DNA from: Candidatus Eiseniibacteriota bacterium
GTDB taxonomy: Bacteria; Eisenbacteria; RBG-16-71-46
Length of the DNA: 39,510 nt
Direction of reading: 5' to 3'
Assembly: GCA_016215625.1 (NCBI GenBank)
Contig: JACRIW010000092.1
Coordinates: forward strand, 1 to 39,510
Part shown: positions 27,811-35,899 of the stretch, piece after piece
How positions within the stretch are numbered: the first letter of the stretch is position 1
Layout of the letters: each line of letters begins with the position of its first letter
The notes under the pieces: model-generated
Databases searched by the model: none
Told to the model about the DNA's origin: nothing
The model's input: only the letters and a program-made list of their open reading frames with translations
Position numbers and translations under genes: made by a program

Positions 27811-29988
27811 ATGGCAGAGCACAAAGTCAGCGTGGATCTCGGCGGCAAGGAACTCACGATCAGCACGGGCAAGTGGGCCAAGCTCGCCGGCGGTTCCGCC
27901 GTCGTCCAGCTCGGCGGCACCGTCGTCCTGGTCGCCTCCAGCGCCGCGAAGTCGGCCAAGCCCGGCCTCGACTTCGTTCCGCTCACCTGCGACTACCGCG
28001 AGCGGACGTACGCCGCGGGCAAGATCCCGGGTGGCTTCTTCAAGCGTGAGGGCCGGCCGACCGAGAAGGAGACGCTCAGCTCGCGGCAGATCGATCGTCC
28101 GATCCGTCCGCTCATGAGCAAGCAGTGGTTCTACGAGACGCAGGTCATGGCGACCGTCGTCTCCTCCGACCAGGAACACGACGCGGACGTCCTCGCGCTC
28201 ATCGGCGGCTCGTGCTCGCTGGTGCTGTCGGACATCCCGTTCCCCGAGCCGGTCGCCGGCGTGCGTGTCGCGCGCGTGGACGGCCAGTTCGTCGTGATGC
28301 CGACGTTCGCCCAGCTCGACGAGTCCGACATGGACGTCGTCGTGGCCGGCACGGCGACCGACATCATCATGGTCGAGGGTGGTTGCCGCGAAGTGAGCGA
28401 GGCCGACATGGTCGCCGCGCTCGATTTCGCGATGCAGCACATCCGCGCGATCGTCGCGGCGCAGAACGAACTGCAGAAGGTGCACGGCAAGCCGAAGCGC
28501 TCGCCGGTCGCCGTCGCCGACGTGTCCGACCTGGACGCGGCGCTGCGCGCGGAGTACACGGCGCGCCTGACCGAGGCGATCCGCATTCCCGGCAAGGAAG
28601 CGCGCCAGGAAGAGATCGACATCATCACCGCCGAGGCCGTCGCCAAGTTCGCGGAGCAGTTCCCGGACAAGGCCGACAAGATCGGCAAGCTGCTGCACGA
28701 CGTCGAGCGCGACGTGCTGCGCAACATGATCCTCGACAAGGGCGTCCGTTCCGACGGCCGCGACTGCGACACGATCCGCCCGATCTCGATCGAGGTCGGC
28801 ATGCTCCCGCGCACGCACGGCTCCTGCCTGTTCACGCGCGGCGAGACGCAGGCGCTCGTCGTCGCGACGCTCGGCACGAAGGCCGACGAGCAGCGCATCG
28901 AGGAACTCGAGGGCCAGTCGTGGAAGTCGTACATGCTGCACTACAACTTCCCGCCGTTCTCGGTCGGTGAGACGCGCCCGATCCGTGGGCCGGGCCGTCG
29001 CGAGATCGGTCACGGCGCCCTCGCCGAGCGCGCCGTCGAGCCGGTGATCCCGGCCGACACGCACTTCCCCTACACGATCCGCATCGTGTCGGACATCCTC
29101 GAGTCGAACGGCTCGTCGTCCATGGCCTCCGTCTGCGGCGCCTCGATGGCGCTCATGGACGCGGGTGTGCCGATCAAGGCGCCCGTGGCCGGCGTGGCGA
29201 TGGGCCTCATCAAGGAAGGCGACCGCGTCGCCGTCCTCACCGACATCCTCGGCGTCGAAGACCACCTCGGCGACATGGACTTCAAGGTGACGGGCACGCG
29301 CGAGGGCATCACGGCCTTCCAGATGGACACCAAGATCGGCGGCATCTCGTTCGAGATCATGCGCAACGCCCTCGAGAAGGCGCACAAGGGCCGCATGTTC
29401 ATCCTCGGCAAGATGCAGGAGACCCTCGCGGCCTCGCGTCCGGAGATGTCGCCGTTCGCGCCGCGCATCACGATCGTCAACATCCATCCGGACAAGATCC
29501 GGGAGGTCATCGGACCGGGCGGCAAGGTGATCAAGAAGATCACCGAGGAGACCGGTTGCCAGATCGACATCCAGGACACGGGTGAAGTGCGCATCGCCGC
29601 CGTGAACCTCGACGCCGGCAAGCGCGCGGAAGAGCTGATCCGCAACATCACCGAGGATCCGGAAGTCGATCGGATCTACCAGGGCAAGGTGCGCAGCGTC
29701 GTCAACTTCGGCGCGTTCGTCGAGATCGTTCCGGGTCGCGACGGCCTGCTGCACGTGTCCGAGATCGACTGGGGCCGCACCGAGCGTGTCGAGGACGTGC
29801 TGAACGTCGGCGACATGGTGATGGTCAAGGTCATCGGTGTGGACAAGGAAGGCAAGGTCAAGCTGTCGCGCCGTGCCCTGCTGCCGCAGCCGGAAGGCTA
29901 CGTGGAGCGGGCGCCGAGCCGTGACCGGGAGCGGGGCGATCGTGGTGATCGCGGCCGTGACCGGGACCGCGGTCCGCGTCGCCGCTAG
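27811..29988 (+). CDS. pnp: Polyribonucleotide nucleotidyltransferase (PNPase)
   Basis: 725 residues. It is a 3'-5' phosphorolytic exoribonuclease, trimeric and a degradosome member in many bacteria. The first RNase PH domain starts near VDLGGKELTISTGKWAK and contains FVPLTCDYRERTYAAGKIPG and RQIDRPIRPL. The second has VRSDGRDCDTIRPISIEVG, GEREIGHGALAERA-type residues and SNGSSSMASVCGASMALMDAG. KH (IHPDKIREVIGPGGKVIKKI) and S1 (YQGKVRSVVNFGAFVEIVPG) domains follow. The tail is a 30-residue run of D/R/G repeats (RDRERGDRGDRGRDRDRG), likely an RNA- or partner-binding disordered end. AGGAAGAG precedes the ATG. Confidence 0.97.
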   Translation: MAEHKVSVDLGGKELTISTGKWAKLAGGSAVVQLGGTVVLVASSAAKSAKPGLDFVPLTCDYRERTYAAGKIPGGFFKREGRPTEKETLSSRQIDRPIRPLMSKQWFYETQVMATVVSSDQEHDADVLALIGGSCSLVLSDIPFPEPVAGVRVARVDGQFVVMPTFAQLDESDMDVVVAGTATDIIMVEGGCREVSEADMVAALDFAMQHIRAIVAAQNELQKVHGKPKRSPVAVADVSDLDAALRAEYTARLTEAIRIPGKEARQEEIDIITAEAVAKFAEQFPDKADKIGKLLHDVERDVLRNMILDKGVRSDGRDCDTIRPISIEVGMLPRTHGSCLFTRGETQALVVATLGTKADEQRIEELEGQSWKSYMLHYNFPPFSVGETRPIRGPGRREIGHGALAERAVEPVIPADTHFPYTIRIVSDILESNGSSSMASVCGASMALMDAGVPIKAPVAGVAMGLIKEGDRVAVLTDILGVEDHLGDMDFKVTGTREGITAFQMDTKIGGISFEIMRNALEKAHKGRMFILGKMQETLAASRPEMSPFAPRITIVNIHPDKIREVIGPGGKVIKKITEETGCQIDIQDTGEVRIAAVNLDAGKRAEELIRNITEDPEVDRIYQGKVRSVVNFGAFVEIVPGRDGLLHVSEIDWGRTERVEDVLNVGDMVMVKVIGVDKEGKVKLSRRALLPQPEGYVERAPSRDRERGDRGDRGRDRDRGPRRR

Positions 29989-30002
29989 ACCGGAACACGA
30001 CA

Positions 30003-30040
30003 CGGCGGGCGGCCTTCGGGCCGTCCGCCGTTTGTCTTTT
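30003..30040 (+). terminator. Strong terminator after pnp
   Basis: A 12-bp stem (30003-30014 with 30019-30030, one G-U pair) has a TTCG loop and is followed by TTTGTCTTTT. It begins 14 nt after the pnp stop and separates the RNA-processing block from the M16 gene. Confidence 0.8.
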
Positions 30041-30106
30041 CGACCGTGCTCGGGCAGCGTGCGCCCGTCTTCGTCCGTCACGTCCCCGCAGGAGAGAAGA
30101 GCGCCC

Positions 30107-31381
30107 ATGCCGTTCTCGCCCGTGCACAAGCTCCGGTTGTCCTCCGGCATCACGCTGCTCGTGCAGCCCATGCCCGACCGCCTCACCGTCGCCGCCGGCG
30201 TCTGGGTGCGGAGCGGCTCGCGCGTGGAGAGCGACGAACTGCAGGGCATGGCGCACTTCATCGAGCACATGATGTTCAAGGGCACCGAGACGCGCGACGC
30301 GCGCGGCATCGCCGCGAGCCTCGAGGGCCTCGGCGGTCACCTCGACGCGTGGACGAACCACGAGCACGTCTGCTACGAGGCGCGCGCACTGAGCGAGCAC
30401 CTGCCGCAGGTCGTGGACGTGCTCGCGGACATCACCTGCCGCTCGCGCTTCGACGCCGCAGAGATCGAGCGCGAGAAGTCGGTCGTGAAGCAGGAGATCG
30501 CCGCCTGCGAGGACGACCCGACGGACAAGATCCACGAACTGCTCGCGCGCCAGCTGTACGGCGCGCACGGACTCGGGCGTCCCATCCTCGGCACGGTCGA
30601 GAGCGTGGACGCGTTCACGCGCGAGCACCTGTACGCGAACTTCGCGAGCCGCTATCGCGGGGACGAACTCGTGATCGCGGCGGCCGGCGGGCTCGACCCC
30701 GAGCACCTGCGCGACCTCGTCGAACGGCACTTCGCCGCGCCCTCGGGACCGGCGGTCGTGCGCGATCCCGCGCCCGTTCCGCGCGCCGTGTCGGTGATCC
30801 ACGAGGAGCGTGACGAGCAGCAGCTCTACCTCGCGCTCGGCGCGCCGACCCCCGCGTACTCCGATCCGCGCCGCTACGGCCTGCGCGTGCTCAACACGCT
30901 GCTCGGCGGGCTCATGAGCTCGCGGTTGTTCCAGCGCATCCGCGAGGAGGCCGGCCTCGCGTACTCCGTCGGCTCGGGGCTCAGCTTCCTCAGCGACACG
31001 GGGCTGCTGTCCATCCAGATGGGCGTCGCGCCCGAGCAGGGCCGCGAGGCGCTGCGGTTGCTGCGGCTCGAGCTCGAGAAGCTCGCGGCCGAAGGGCCGA
31101 GCGAATCCGAGGTCGAGGCCGCCAAGATGTACCTCAAGGGCGGCGTGATCATCGGCATGGAGAGCGTCTCGAACCGCATGGAGCACATGGCGCGGCAGGA
31201 GCTGTACACCGGCCGCTACTCGCCGCCCGAGGAACACGTCGCGGCGGTGCTCGCGGTCACGCGCGAGCAGGTGGCGGACCTGGCCGCGGAGTTCGCGCGC
31301 CCCGAGCGCTTCACGCTCGGCGCGCTCGGTCCCGCGCCGGGCGGTCCGCTGTCGCCCGCCGAGTGGCCGGCGGCCTCCTGA
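30107..31381 (+). CDS. M16-family zinc peptidase (insulinase/processing-peptidase type)
   Basis: 424 residues. The inverted zinc motif HFIEH (50-54) with the third ligand E130, 76 residues later, marks an active M16 subunit. Other family blocks are VRSGSRVESDELQGMAHFIEHM, GGHLDAWTNHEHVCYEARAL, and the R/Y pair in GLAYSVGSG at about 285. No signal peptide is seen, so it is probably cytoplasmic, like B. subtilis MlpA/YmxG. YmxG is likewise next to pnp in Firmicutes, and the pnp-M16 order is common. GGAGAG precedes the ATG at 30107. Substrates are unknown; small peptides such as cleaved signal peptides are typical for the family. Confidence 0.92.
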   Translation: MPFSPVHKLRLSSGITLLVQPMPDRLTVAAGVWVRSGSRVESDELQGMAHFIEHMMFKGTETRDARGIAASLEGLGGHLDAWTNHEHVCYEARALSEHLPQVVDVLADITCRSRFDAAEIEREKSVVKQEIAACEDDPTDKIHELLARQLYGAHGLGRPILGTVESVDAFTREHLYANFASRYRGDELVIAAAGGLDPEHLRDLVERHFAAPSGPAVVRDPAPVPRAVSVIHEERDEQQLYLALGAPTPAYSDPRRYGLRVLNTLLGGLMSSRLFQRIREEAGLAYSVGSGLSFLSDTGLLSIQMGVAPEQGREALRLLRLELEKLAAEGPSESEVEAAKMYLKGGVIIGMESVSNRMEHMARQELYTGRYSPPEEHVAAVLAVTREQVADLAAEFARPERFTLGALGPAPGGPLSPAEWPAAS

Positions 31382-31393
31382 GCGTTTCCGCGC

Positions 31394-31423
31394 GCGACAG
31401 CGCCCCGGGCGTTTGGTTATCAT
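31394..31423 (+). promoter_or_regulatory. Candidate promoter of the GT-C-like gene
   Basis: GCGACA (31394-31399), 18-nt spacer, TATCAT (31418-31423, 5 of 6 matches to the sigma70 -10). It lies in the 133-nt gap after the M16 gene and gives a leader of about 85 nt. Confidence 0.35.
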
Positions 31424-31514
31424 TCCCGGGTCCCGCGCACCGGATGCGCCCACGTCCCTGACCGAGACCCCCACTCGCGGCGCCCTCCGACCGGCGCGCG
31501 AGCTCGAGACCCGC

Positions 31515-33572
31515 ATGCGCGCAACGCAGTCCCCCTGGCTCTGGTGCTGGTGGCCCGCCGCCGTCTGGCTGGCCGCACGGGCGTTGCACGTGGACGTGCT
31601 GCAGGGCGCGGCGGGCATGCTGCTCGTGAACCTGCTGCCCGGCCTCGCGGCTCTGCGGCTGTGGGGGCTCGCCGACCGCGGCTCCGCGTGGGTCGCCCTC
31701 GGCGCCGGCACGCTGTCCCCGCCGATCGTCGCGGGCGTCGCGCTCGCCGTCGGCCTCGCGCACGGCCCGATCGAGCGGGTCGCGCTGCCGCTCGTGGCGC
31801 TGGCGCTCATCGTGCTGTCGCTGCCACGCCGGCGCCGCGAGCACGACGCGGGCCCGGAGTGGGCCCGCGCCGACGTCGCCGACCGCACCGCGCTCGCCAT
31901 GGGAGTCGCCCTCGCGGCGATCGTGGCGCTCGGCCTGCTGAACCCGCGGCTCGCGCGCTGGAGCGACTCGTGGTTCCACGCGGCGGTGTTCAACGAGATC
32001 CTGCGCGCCGGCGTGCCCGTGGAGTTCCCGCATTTCGCCGGCGGGCCGCTGCCGTACCCGTGGTTCTTCCACGTGTATCTCGTCGCGTGCCGCCCGCTCG
32101 TGAATCCCGATCCGTTCCTCGTGATGGCGTCGCTCAACCTGTGGACGGCGGCGCTTTGGGGCGCGGCCGTCTACGTGCTCGCGCGCGCCACCGGGCTGTC
32201 GCCGCGAGCGGGCGTCGCTTCGGCGCTCGTCGCGTTCGTGGGGGTGAATCCCGCCGGGCCGCTGCTGTTCCTCGCGCAGGGACTCGTCGGTGAGACGGCC
32301 GGGCCGGCCGTGCTGCGCCAGATGGTCTCCGACGCGAACACCGTGCTCATCGCGCTGCAGTGGAACTTCCCCATGTTCCAGGCGACGTGGCTCGGCCGGT
32401 TGTGGACGCCGACCGCCTTCAACTTCGCGCTCGCCTCGAGCGCGTTCCTGCTCGCGCTCGCGTTCGAGACGTGGCGCGCGCCGTCGTGGCGTACGACGCT
32501 GCTCTTCGCCTTCGGCATGACGCTGCTCGTGCACTGGCACACGCTCACCGCGTTGTCGGTGGCGATCGCGCTCGCGGTGGGCGGCGTGCTCGGCGCGCTG
32601 CCGCGAGCACGGGACGACGCGCGCGGCGCCCTCGGCGCGCTCGCGCGGCTCGGCGCGGGCGTGGTGTTCGCGTTCGTCGCCGCGAAGCCGTACCTCACCC
32701 TGGTCACGGTCGGCGGCAACAACAAGGTCATGCTGCTCGCGCTCTCGCGGCTCAACCTCACCGGCACCGTGATCGCGGGCGGCGCGGTGCTGGTCATGGC
32801 CGCGCTGGCGCAACGCGCGCTGCCGCCGCGCGCGCGCGGGCTGTGGACCGGGCTGCTGGTGGCGCTCGTGCTGCCCTGCCTGTTCTTCGACCTGCCGGGG
32901 GAGGCCGAGGAGAAGCTCTTCTACCCGATGTTCCTCGTCGCGGTTTCGGTCACGGGACTCACGTTCGAGCGCTGGTGGCGCGGCGGCGCGCTCACGCGCG
33001 CGGTGGCGGCGCTGCTCGTCGCCGGCGGCGTGGGCACGGCCGCGATCACGGCCGCGGGCTTCCTCGGCGATCACCGTCCACTGCGCGACATGGTGGACGC
33101 GCCGCACATGCACCGCGCCGCGCTCTACACGACGGACGAGGCCGCGGCGCTCCGGTGGGTGCGCGAGCGCTCGCCGCGCGAGGCCGTGTTCGTGCAGCCG
33201 CTTCGCAGGCAGGGGACGGAGCCGATCCTCGTGCACGGAGGACGCCGTCTGTTCCTCGGCTTCGCGGACGTGTTCTATCGCGCGACGTTCTTCTCGTCCG
33301 GCTCGCGCCCGCCCATTCCCGAGGACGTCTGGAACGAAGTGCAGCGTCGCGACGCCGTGCAGAAGGCCGTCTTCTCGGACGCGCCCCTGCGCGCGGCCGA
33401 CCTCGAGTTCCTGCGCACGCGGCCGTGGCCGCTGTACGTCTGGTGCGACGACTCGCTGGCGGCCGGAACGCTCAGCCCGACCCTGCGCGACACGTCGGTC
33501 GCCCGGATCGCCTTCGCCACGCCGAGCGTGCGCGTGCTCGCACTGCGGATGGCCGCACCGGCGCGGGAGTGA
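31515..33572 (+). CDS. Large polytopic membrane protein, GT-C glycosyltransferase-like
   Basis: 685 residues from ATG 31515. About a dozen hydrophobic segments occupy the first 530 residues. A soluble domain of about 150 residues follows, starting near ALYTTDEAAALRWVRERSP, a phrase often found at the start of the periplasmic domain in GT-C enzymes (ArnT/PMT-like). An early periplasmic loop has RWSDSWFHAAVFNEILR; the acidic residue near the first loop may correspond to the GT-C catalytic Asp, but this cannot be proven by eye. Aromatic, proline-rich loops (PLPYPWFFHVYL) fit a lipid-linked-sugar enzyme. The true family could also be a DUF2298-like membrane protein. The frame is open to a TTG at 31413, but the hydrophobic N-terminus begins after 31515. 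Neighbouring exopolysaccharide genes support a role in glycan assembly. Confidence 0.6.
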   Translation: MRATQSPWLWCWWPAAVWLAARALHVDVLQGAAGMLLVNLLPGLAALRLWGLADRGSAWVALGAGTLSPPIVAGVALAVGLAHGPIERVALPLVALALIVLSLPRRRREHDAGPEWARADVADRTALAMGVALAAIVALGLLNPRLARWSDSWFHAAVFNEILRAGVPVEFPHFAGGPLPYPWFFHVYLVACRPLVNPDPFLVMASLNLWTAALWGAAVYVLARATGLSPRAGVASALVAFVGVNPAGPLLFLAQGLVGETAGPAVLRQMVSDANTVLIALQWNFPMFQATWLGRLWTPTAFNFALASSAFLLALAFETWRAPSWRTTLLFAFGMTLLVHWHTLTALSVAIALAVGGVLGALPRARDDARGALGALARLGAGVVFAFVAAKPYLTLVTVGGNNKVMLLALSRLNLTGTVIAGGAVLVMAALAQRALPPRARGLWTGLLVALVLPCLFFDLPGEAEEKLFYPMFLVAVSVTGLTFERWWRGGALTRAVAALLVAGGVGTAAITAAGFLGDHRPLRDMVDAPHMHRAALYTTDEAAALRWVRERSPREAVFVQPLRRQGTEPILVHGGRRLFLGFADVFYRATFFSSGSRPPIPEDVWNEVQRRDAVQKAVFSDAPLRAADLEFLRTRPWPLYVWCDDSLAAGTLSPTLRDTSVARIAFATPSVRVLALRMAAPARE

Positions 33573-33575
33573 CCG

Positions 33576-33598
33576 CGGCGCCACGCTCCGTGGCGCCG
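33576..33598 (+). terminator. Perfect 10-bp hairpin after the GT-C-like gene, no U-tract
   Basis: CGGCGCCACG (33576-33585), CTC loop, CGTGGCGCCG (33589-33598), starting 4 nt after the stop. It shares the GGCGCC core and 3-nt loop with the hairpins after accB and comB. Confidence 0.45.
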
Positions 33599-33665
33599 GA
33601 TGCACACCCTCCCGGGCCGCCGGCGGGCCGTGGGGACGATCGGTGGCGCGCACGCAACACGGCCG

Positions 33666-33694
33666 TTGACTTGTGCTTGGGCGCCGCACATAGT
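33666..33694 (+). promoter_or_regulatory. Sigma70-type promoter of the DUF3108 gene
   Basis: TTGACT (33666-33671), 17-nt spacer, CATAGT (33689-33694): 5 of 6 and 4 of 6 matches. The predicted start near 33701 is about 60 nt before the ATG. Confidence 0.55.
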
Positions 33695-33762
33695 CCCGCG
33701 CCACGCCGCCGCGGACGCGGCGTCAGGTCGCGGCATCGGACTTGCCTTGCTACCGGAGCATG

Positions 33763-34647
33763 ATGACCACTCCCCGTACGCACACGCCGCCGCACCCGGC
33801 GGCACCCTTCGCCTCGCTGTCCGTCCTGCGCGCGCTCGCCGCGCAGGCCGCCCTGCGCTTCGCGCTCGCGGCGGTGCTGCTCGTGCCGGCGCTGCCCGTG
33901 CGCGCCGGAGAGGCGGACGACACCGATCTGCCCGACACGACCGATCTCGCGCTCAACCACCACGAAGTGCTGCCCGCTTCCGCCCAGCCCTTCCGGCCGG
34001 GCGAGTCGCTGCGCTTCTCGGTGCAGTACGGCTTCATCAAGGCCGGCTCGGCGTGGCTCGAGGTGCCGGAAGTGACGACGTGGAACGGCCAGCCGGTCTT
34101 CCGTCTCGTCGCGCGCGCGGAGTCGAACGGCTTCTTCGACAAGATGTACAAGGTGCGCAACCGCATCGAGTCGTTCTGGGATCGCGACTCGCTCTTCAGC
34201 TGGCGCTACTTCGAGGACCGTCACGAGGGACACTTCAAGGCGAACGACACGCTCTGGTTCGATCCGGGCGTGCGCGAGGTGCGCTACAAGAACGGCCAGA
34301 AGTATCCCGTGCCTCCGCACGTGCAGGACGCGTTGTCGGCGTTCTACTACACGCGTTTCCAGGCGCTGCCGCTCGGCGGGTCGGTGACGTTCGACTACCA
34401 CGCGAGCCGCAAGAGCGCGCCGATGGAAGTGCGCGTGCTCGGGCGGCAGACCGTGAAGACGCCCGCGGGCAAGTTCAACTGCGTGGTGATCGAGCCCCTG
34501 CTCAAGGCCGGCGGCATCTTCAAGAACAAAGGCCGGCTCGTGATCTGGCTCACGGACGACGAGCGCCGCATGCCCGTGCTGATGAAGAGCAAGGTGCTGA
34601 TCGGCTCCATCAGCGTCGTCCTCCAGGAGGCGAAGACCCCCGCCTGA
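33763..34647 (+). CDS. Exported DUF3108-family protein
   Basis: About 294 residues. A hydrophobic stretch (about 28-45, FALAAVLLVPALPVRAG) ends in VRA|GEA, a plausible signal-peptidase site after a long N-region. The mature part has the DUF3108 pattern: FRPGESLRFSVQYGFIKAGSAWLEV, FRLVARAESNGFFDKMYKVRNRIESFWD, FKANDTLWFDPG, and late TVKTPAGKFNCVVIEPLLKAGGIFK with GRLVIWLTDDERRMPVLMKSKVLIGSI. The family is a periplasmic or outer-membrane-associated beta-rich fold of unknown function, frequent in diderms. GGAG lies directly before two adjacent ATG codons (33760, 33763); the second has the better spacing. It is probably a single-gene transcript, as no gene follows for 480 nt. Confidence 0.82.
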   Translation: MTTPRTHTPPHPAAPFASLSVLRALAAQAALRFALAAVLLVPALPVRAGEADDTDLPDTTDLALNHHEVLPASAQPFRPGESLRFSVQYGFIKAGSAWLEVPEVTTWNGQPVFRLVARAESNGFFDKMYKVRNRIESFWDRDSLFSWRYFEDRHEGHFKANDTLWFDPGVREVRYKNGQKYPVPPHVQDALSAFYYTRFQALPLGGSVTFDYHASRKSAPMEVRVLGRQTVKTPAGKFNCVVIEPLLKAGGIFKNKGRLVIWLTDDERRMPVLMKSKVLIGSISVVLQEAKTPA

Positions 34648-34847
34648 GGCGTGGTGGCCGGGATTTCGGGCCCGCCGGGGCATCCGGCCCGGCTCCGGCG
34701 CACTTCGCGCCATCTCGCCCGGCCCGGGGGGCCCCGGAGCGCTTTCGCAACGCTTATTTCGCGACTCCGACCGGCCGATACCTCTGGCCGACGTGCGGCA
34801 CGGCGATTGCGTTCCGGTCGCCGTGACCACCCGAAGCACGGCAAGCG

Positions 34848-34877
34848 TTGACAGTCCGAAAATCCTCCACCTATACT
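34848..34877 (+). promoter_or_regulatory. Strong sigma70-type promoter of the exopolysaccharide operon
   Basis: TTGACA (34848-34853) is a perfect -35, followed after 18 nt by TATACT (34872-34877, 5 of 6). It is the best consensus promoter in the window. Transcription should start near 34884. Confidence 0.75.
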
Positions 34878-34883
34878 TCAGGC

Positions 34884-35128
34884 CCTTGAGTCACCCACAC
34901 TTGCGGTGACCGACCTGTCGCAGGCGGAGGAACGACCCAGACGCATCTTGCTACTGCATCGGGAAGGGCCTTGTGGTTGTTGGCCCTGCCGTCGATTTGC
35001 TAGCCGGGTTTCGAGCCATCGAGCCCGAGTGCGTCCGGAAAGCCTGCGTGCCGCCGATCCGCTCGGCGCGCCCCCAAGCCCGGCTCGCTCGTGCCGTGGT
35101 CCAGTTCCCATCCAGATCGGGAGAACGC
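34884..35128 (+). ncRNA. Structured 5' leader of the exopolysaccharide operon, class unknown
   Basis: About 245 nt separate the predicted start site from the GTG of the export gene. GTCACC (34890-34895) pairs with GGTGAC (34905-34910) near the very 5' end. AGGGCC (34965-34970) pairs with GGCCCT (34982-34987). The intervening purine-rich stretch includes GGCGGAGGAACGACCCAG. I do not recognise a known riboswitch core: the c-di-GMP and cobalamin signatures I looked for are absent. A regulatory leader is therefore inference from length and hairpins. Confidence 0.35.
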
Positions 35129-35893
35129 GTGATTCGTTTCGTGCACAGGGTGCTGCCCGCCTGCCTGCTCGCGCTGATGCTGTGTGGCGCCGTGACGGCG
35201 GCCGGCGCGGCGACGAAGCCCAACCTCGTGGCCGACACGCTCGGCATGGACTGGAGCCAGGTCCCGGAGTACCGCATCGTTCCGGGCGACAAGCTCCTGC
35301 TCAATCTCGGACCGAAGGCCGATCCCAATCTCGACAACGTTCACGAAGTGATCGTGCGCTCCGACGGCCGCATCACCGTGCATCCCGTCGGTGACGTGGT
35401 CGCCGCCGGCCTGACGCCCATGGACCTGCAGCGTGCCATCACGTCGCTGCTCTCCGCCGACTTCCGCTCCCCTCGCGTCACTGTCGAGGTCGTCTCGACG
35501 GCGAGCAACCAGGTGCACGTCCTCGGCCGCGTCGAACGCCCCGGCTCGTACCCGACCGGCCCGTTCTTCACGCTCACGCAGGCCGTCGCGGCCGCGGGCG
35601 GGTTCAAGGACGACGCGAACAAGGGCCACGTGCTGCTCATCCACCGCGACGGCGCGCGCACCGTGCGCGTCACGCGCGTCCGGCTCGATCGCACCCTGAA
35701 GGGCGAGGAGTTCGTGGACGCGCCCGTGTCGCGCTTCGACATCGTCTACGTGCCGCGCACGTCGATCGGAAACCTCACGGTGTTCCTGCAGACGCTGTTC
35801 TCGGGGCTGTCGCCCGCGGTCAGCACCGGCCTGCTCGGCTGGGAGCTGTTCAATCTCGACCGCGTGTTCGTCACGCGCGTGGTCAAGGAGTAA
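35129..35893 (+). CDS. Polysaccharide export protein, Wza/BexD-like
   Basis: 254 residues from GTG 35129, with GGGAG 5 nt upstream. A signal peptide covers about 1-25 (VLPACLLALMLCGAVTAAGA). The poly-export domain has YRIVPGDKLLLNLGPKADP, VIVRSDGRITVHPVGDVVAAGLT and LQRAITSLLSADFRSPRVTVEV (about 45-130). An SLBB-like domain follows (VHVLGRVERPGSYPTG, then TLTQAVAAAGGF). This family forms the outer-membrane channel for capsule or exopolysaccharide. There is no lipid-anchor cysteine at the expected place, and only one SLBB unit is visible, so it is shorter than Wza (379). It is the first gene of an operon with a Wzz-like and a CpsD-like protein. Confidence 0.9.
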   Translation: MIRFVHRVLPACLLALMLCGAVTAAGAATKPNLVADTLGMDWSQVPEYRIVPGDKLLLNLGPKADPNLDNVHEVIVRSDGRITVHPVGDVVAAGLTPMDLQRAITSLLSADFRSPRVTVEVVSTASNQVHVLGRVERPGSYPTGPFFTLTQAVAAAGGFKDDANKGHVLLIHRDGARTVRVTRVRLDRTLKGEEFVDAPVSRFDIVYVPRTSIGNLTVFLQTLFSGLSPAVSTGLLGWELFNLDRVFVTRVVKE

Positions 35894-35899
35894 CCGCGC

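Larger units (their letters stand above)
34648..35128. other. 481-nt intergenic region with promoter and long leader
   Basis: The first 200 nt are GC-rich and hold no gene or RNA that I can recognise; no tRNA T-loop and no U-tract terminator are visible. A strong promoter lies at 34848-34877, and the last 245 nt form the leader of the exopolysaccharide operon. An open frame through the leader (from 34973) is only the upstream extension of the export gene and lacks its own ribosome-binding site. Confidence 0.6.

Noticed and set aside
34884..35128. Known riboswitch classes in the exopolysaccharide leader (c-di-GMP, cobalamin)
   Set aside because: GGGAAGG at 34961-34967 faintly recalls a cobalamin box, but the B12-box GCCACTG and the c-di-GMP GGGACGCAAAG-type core are missing.
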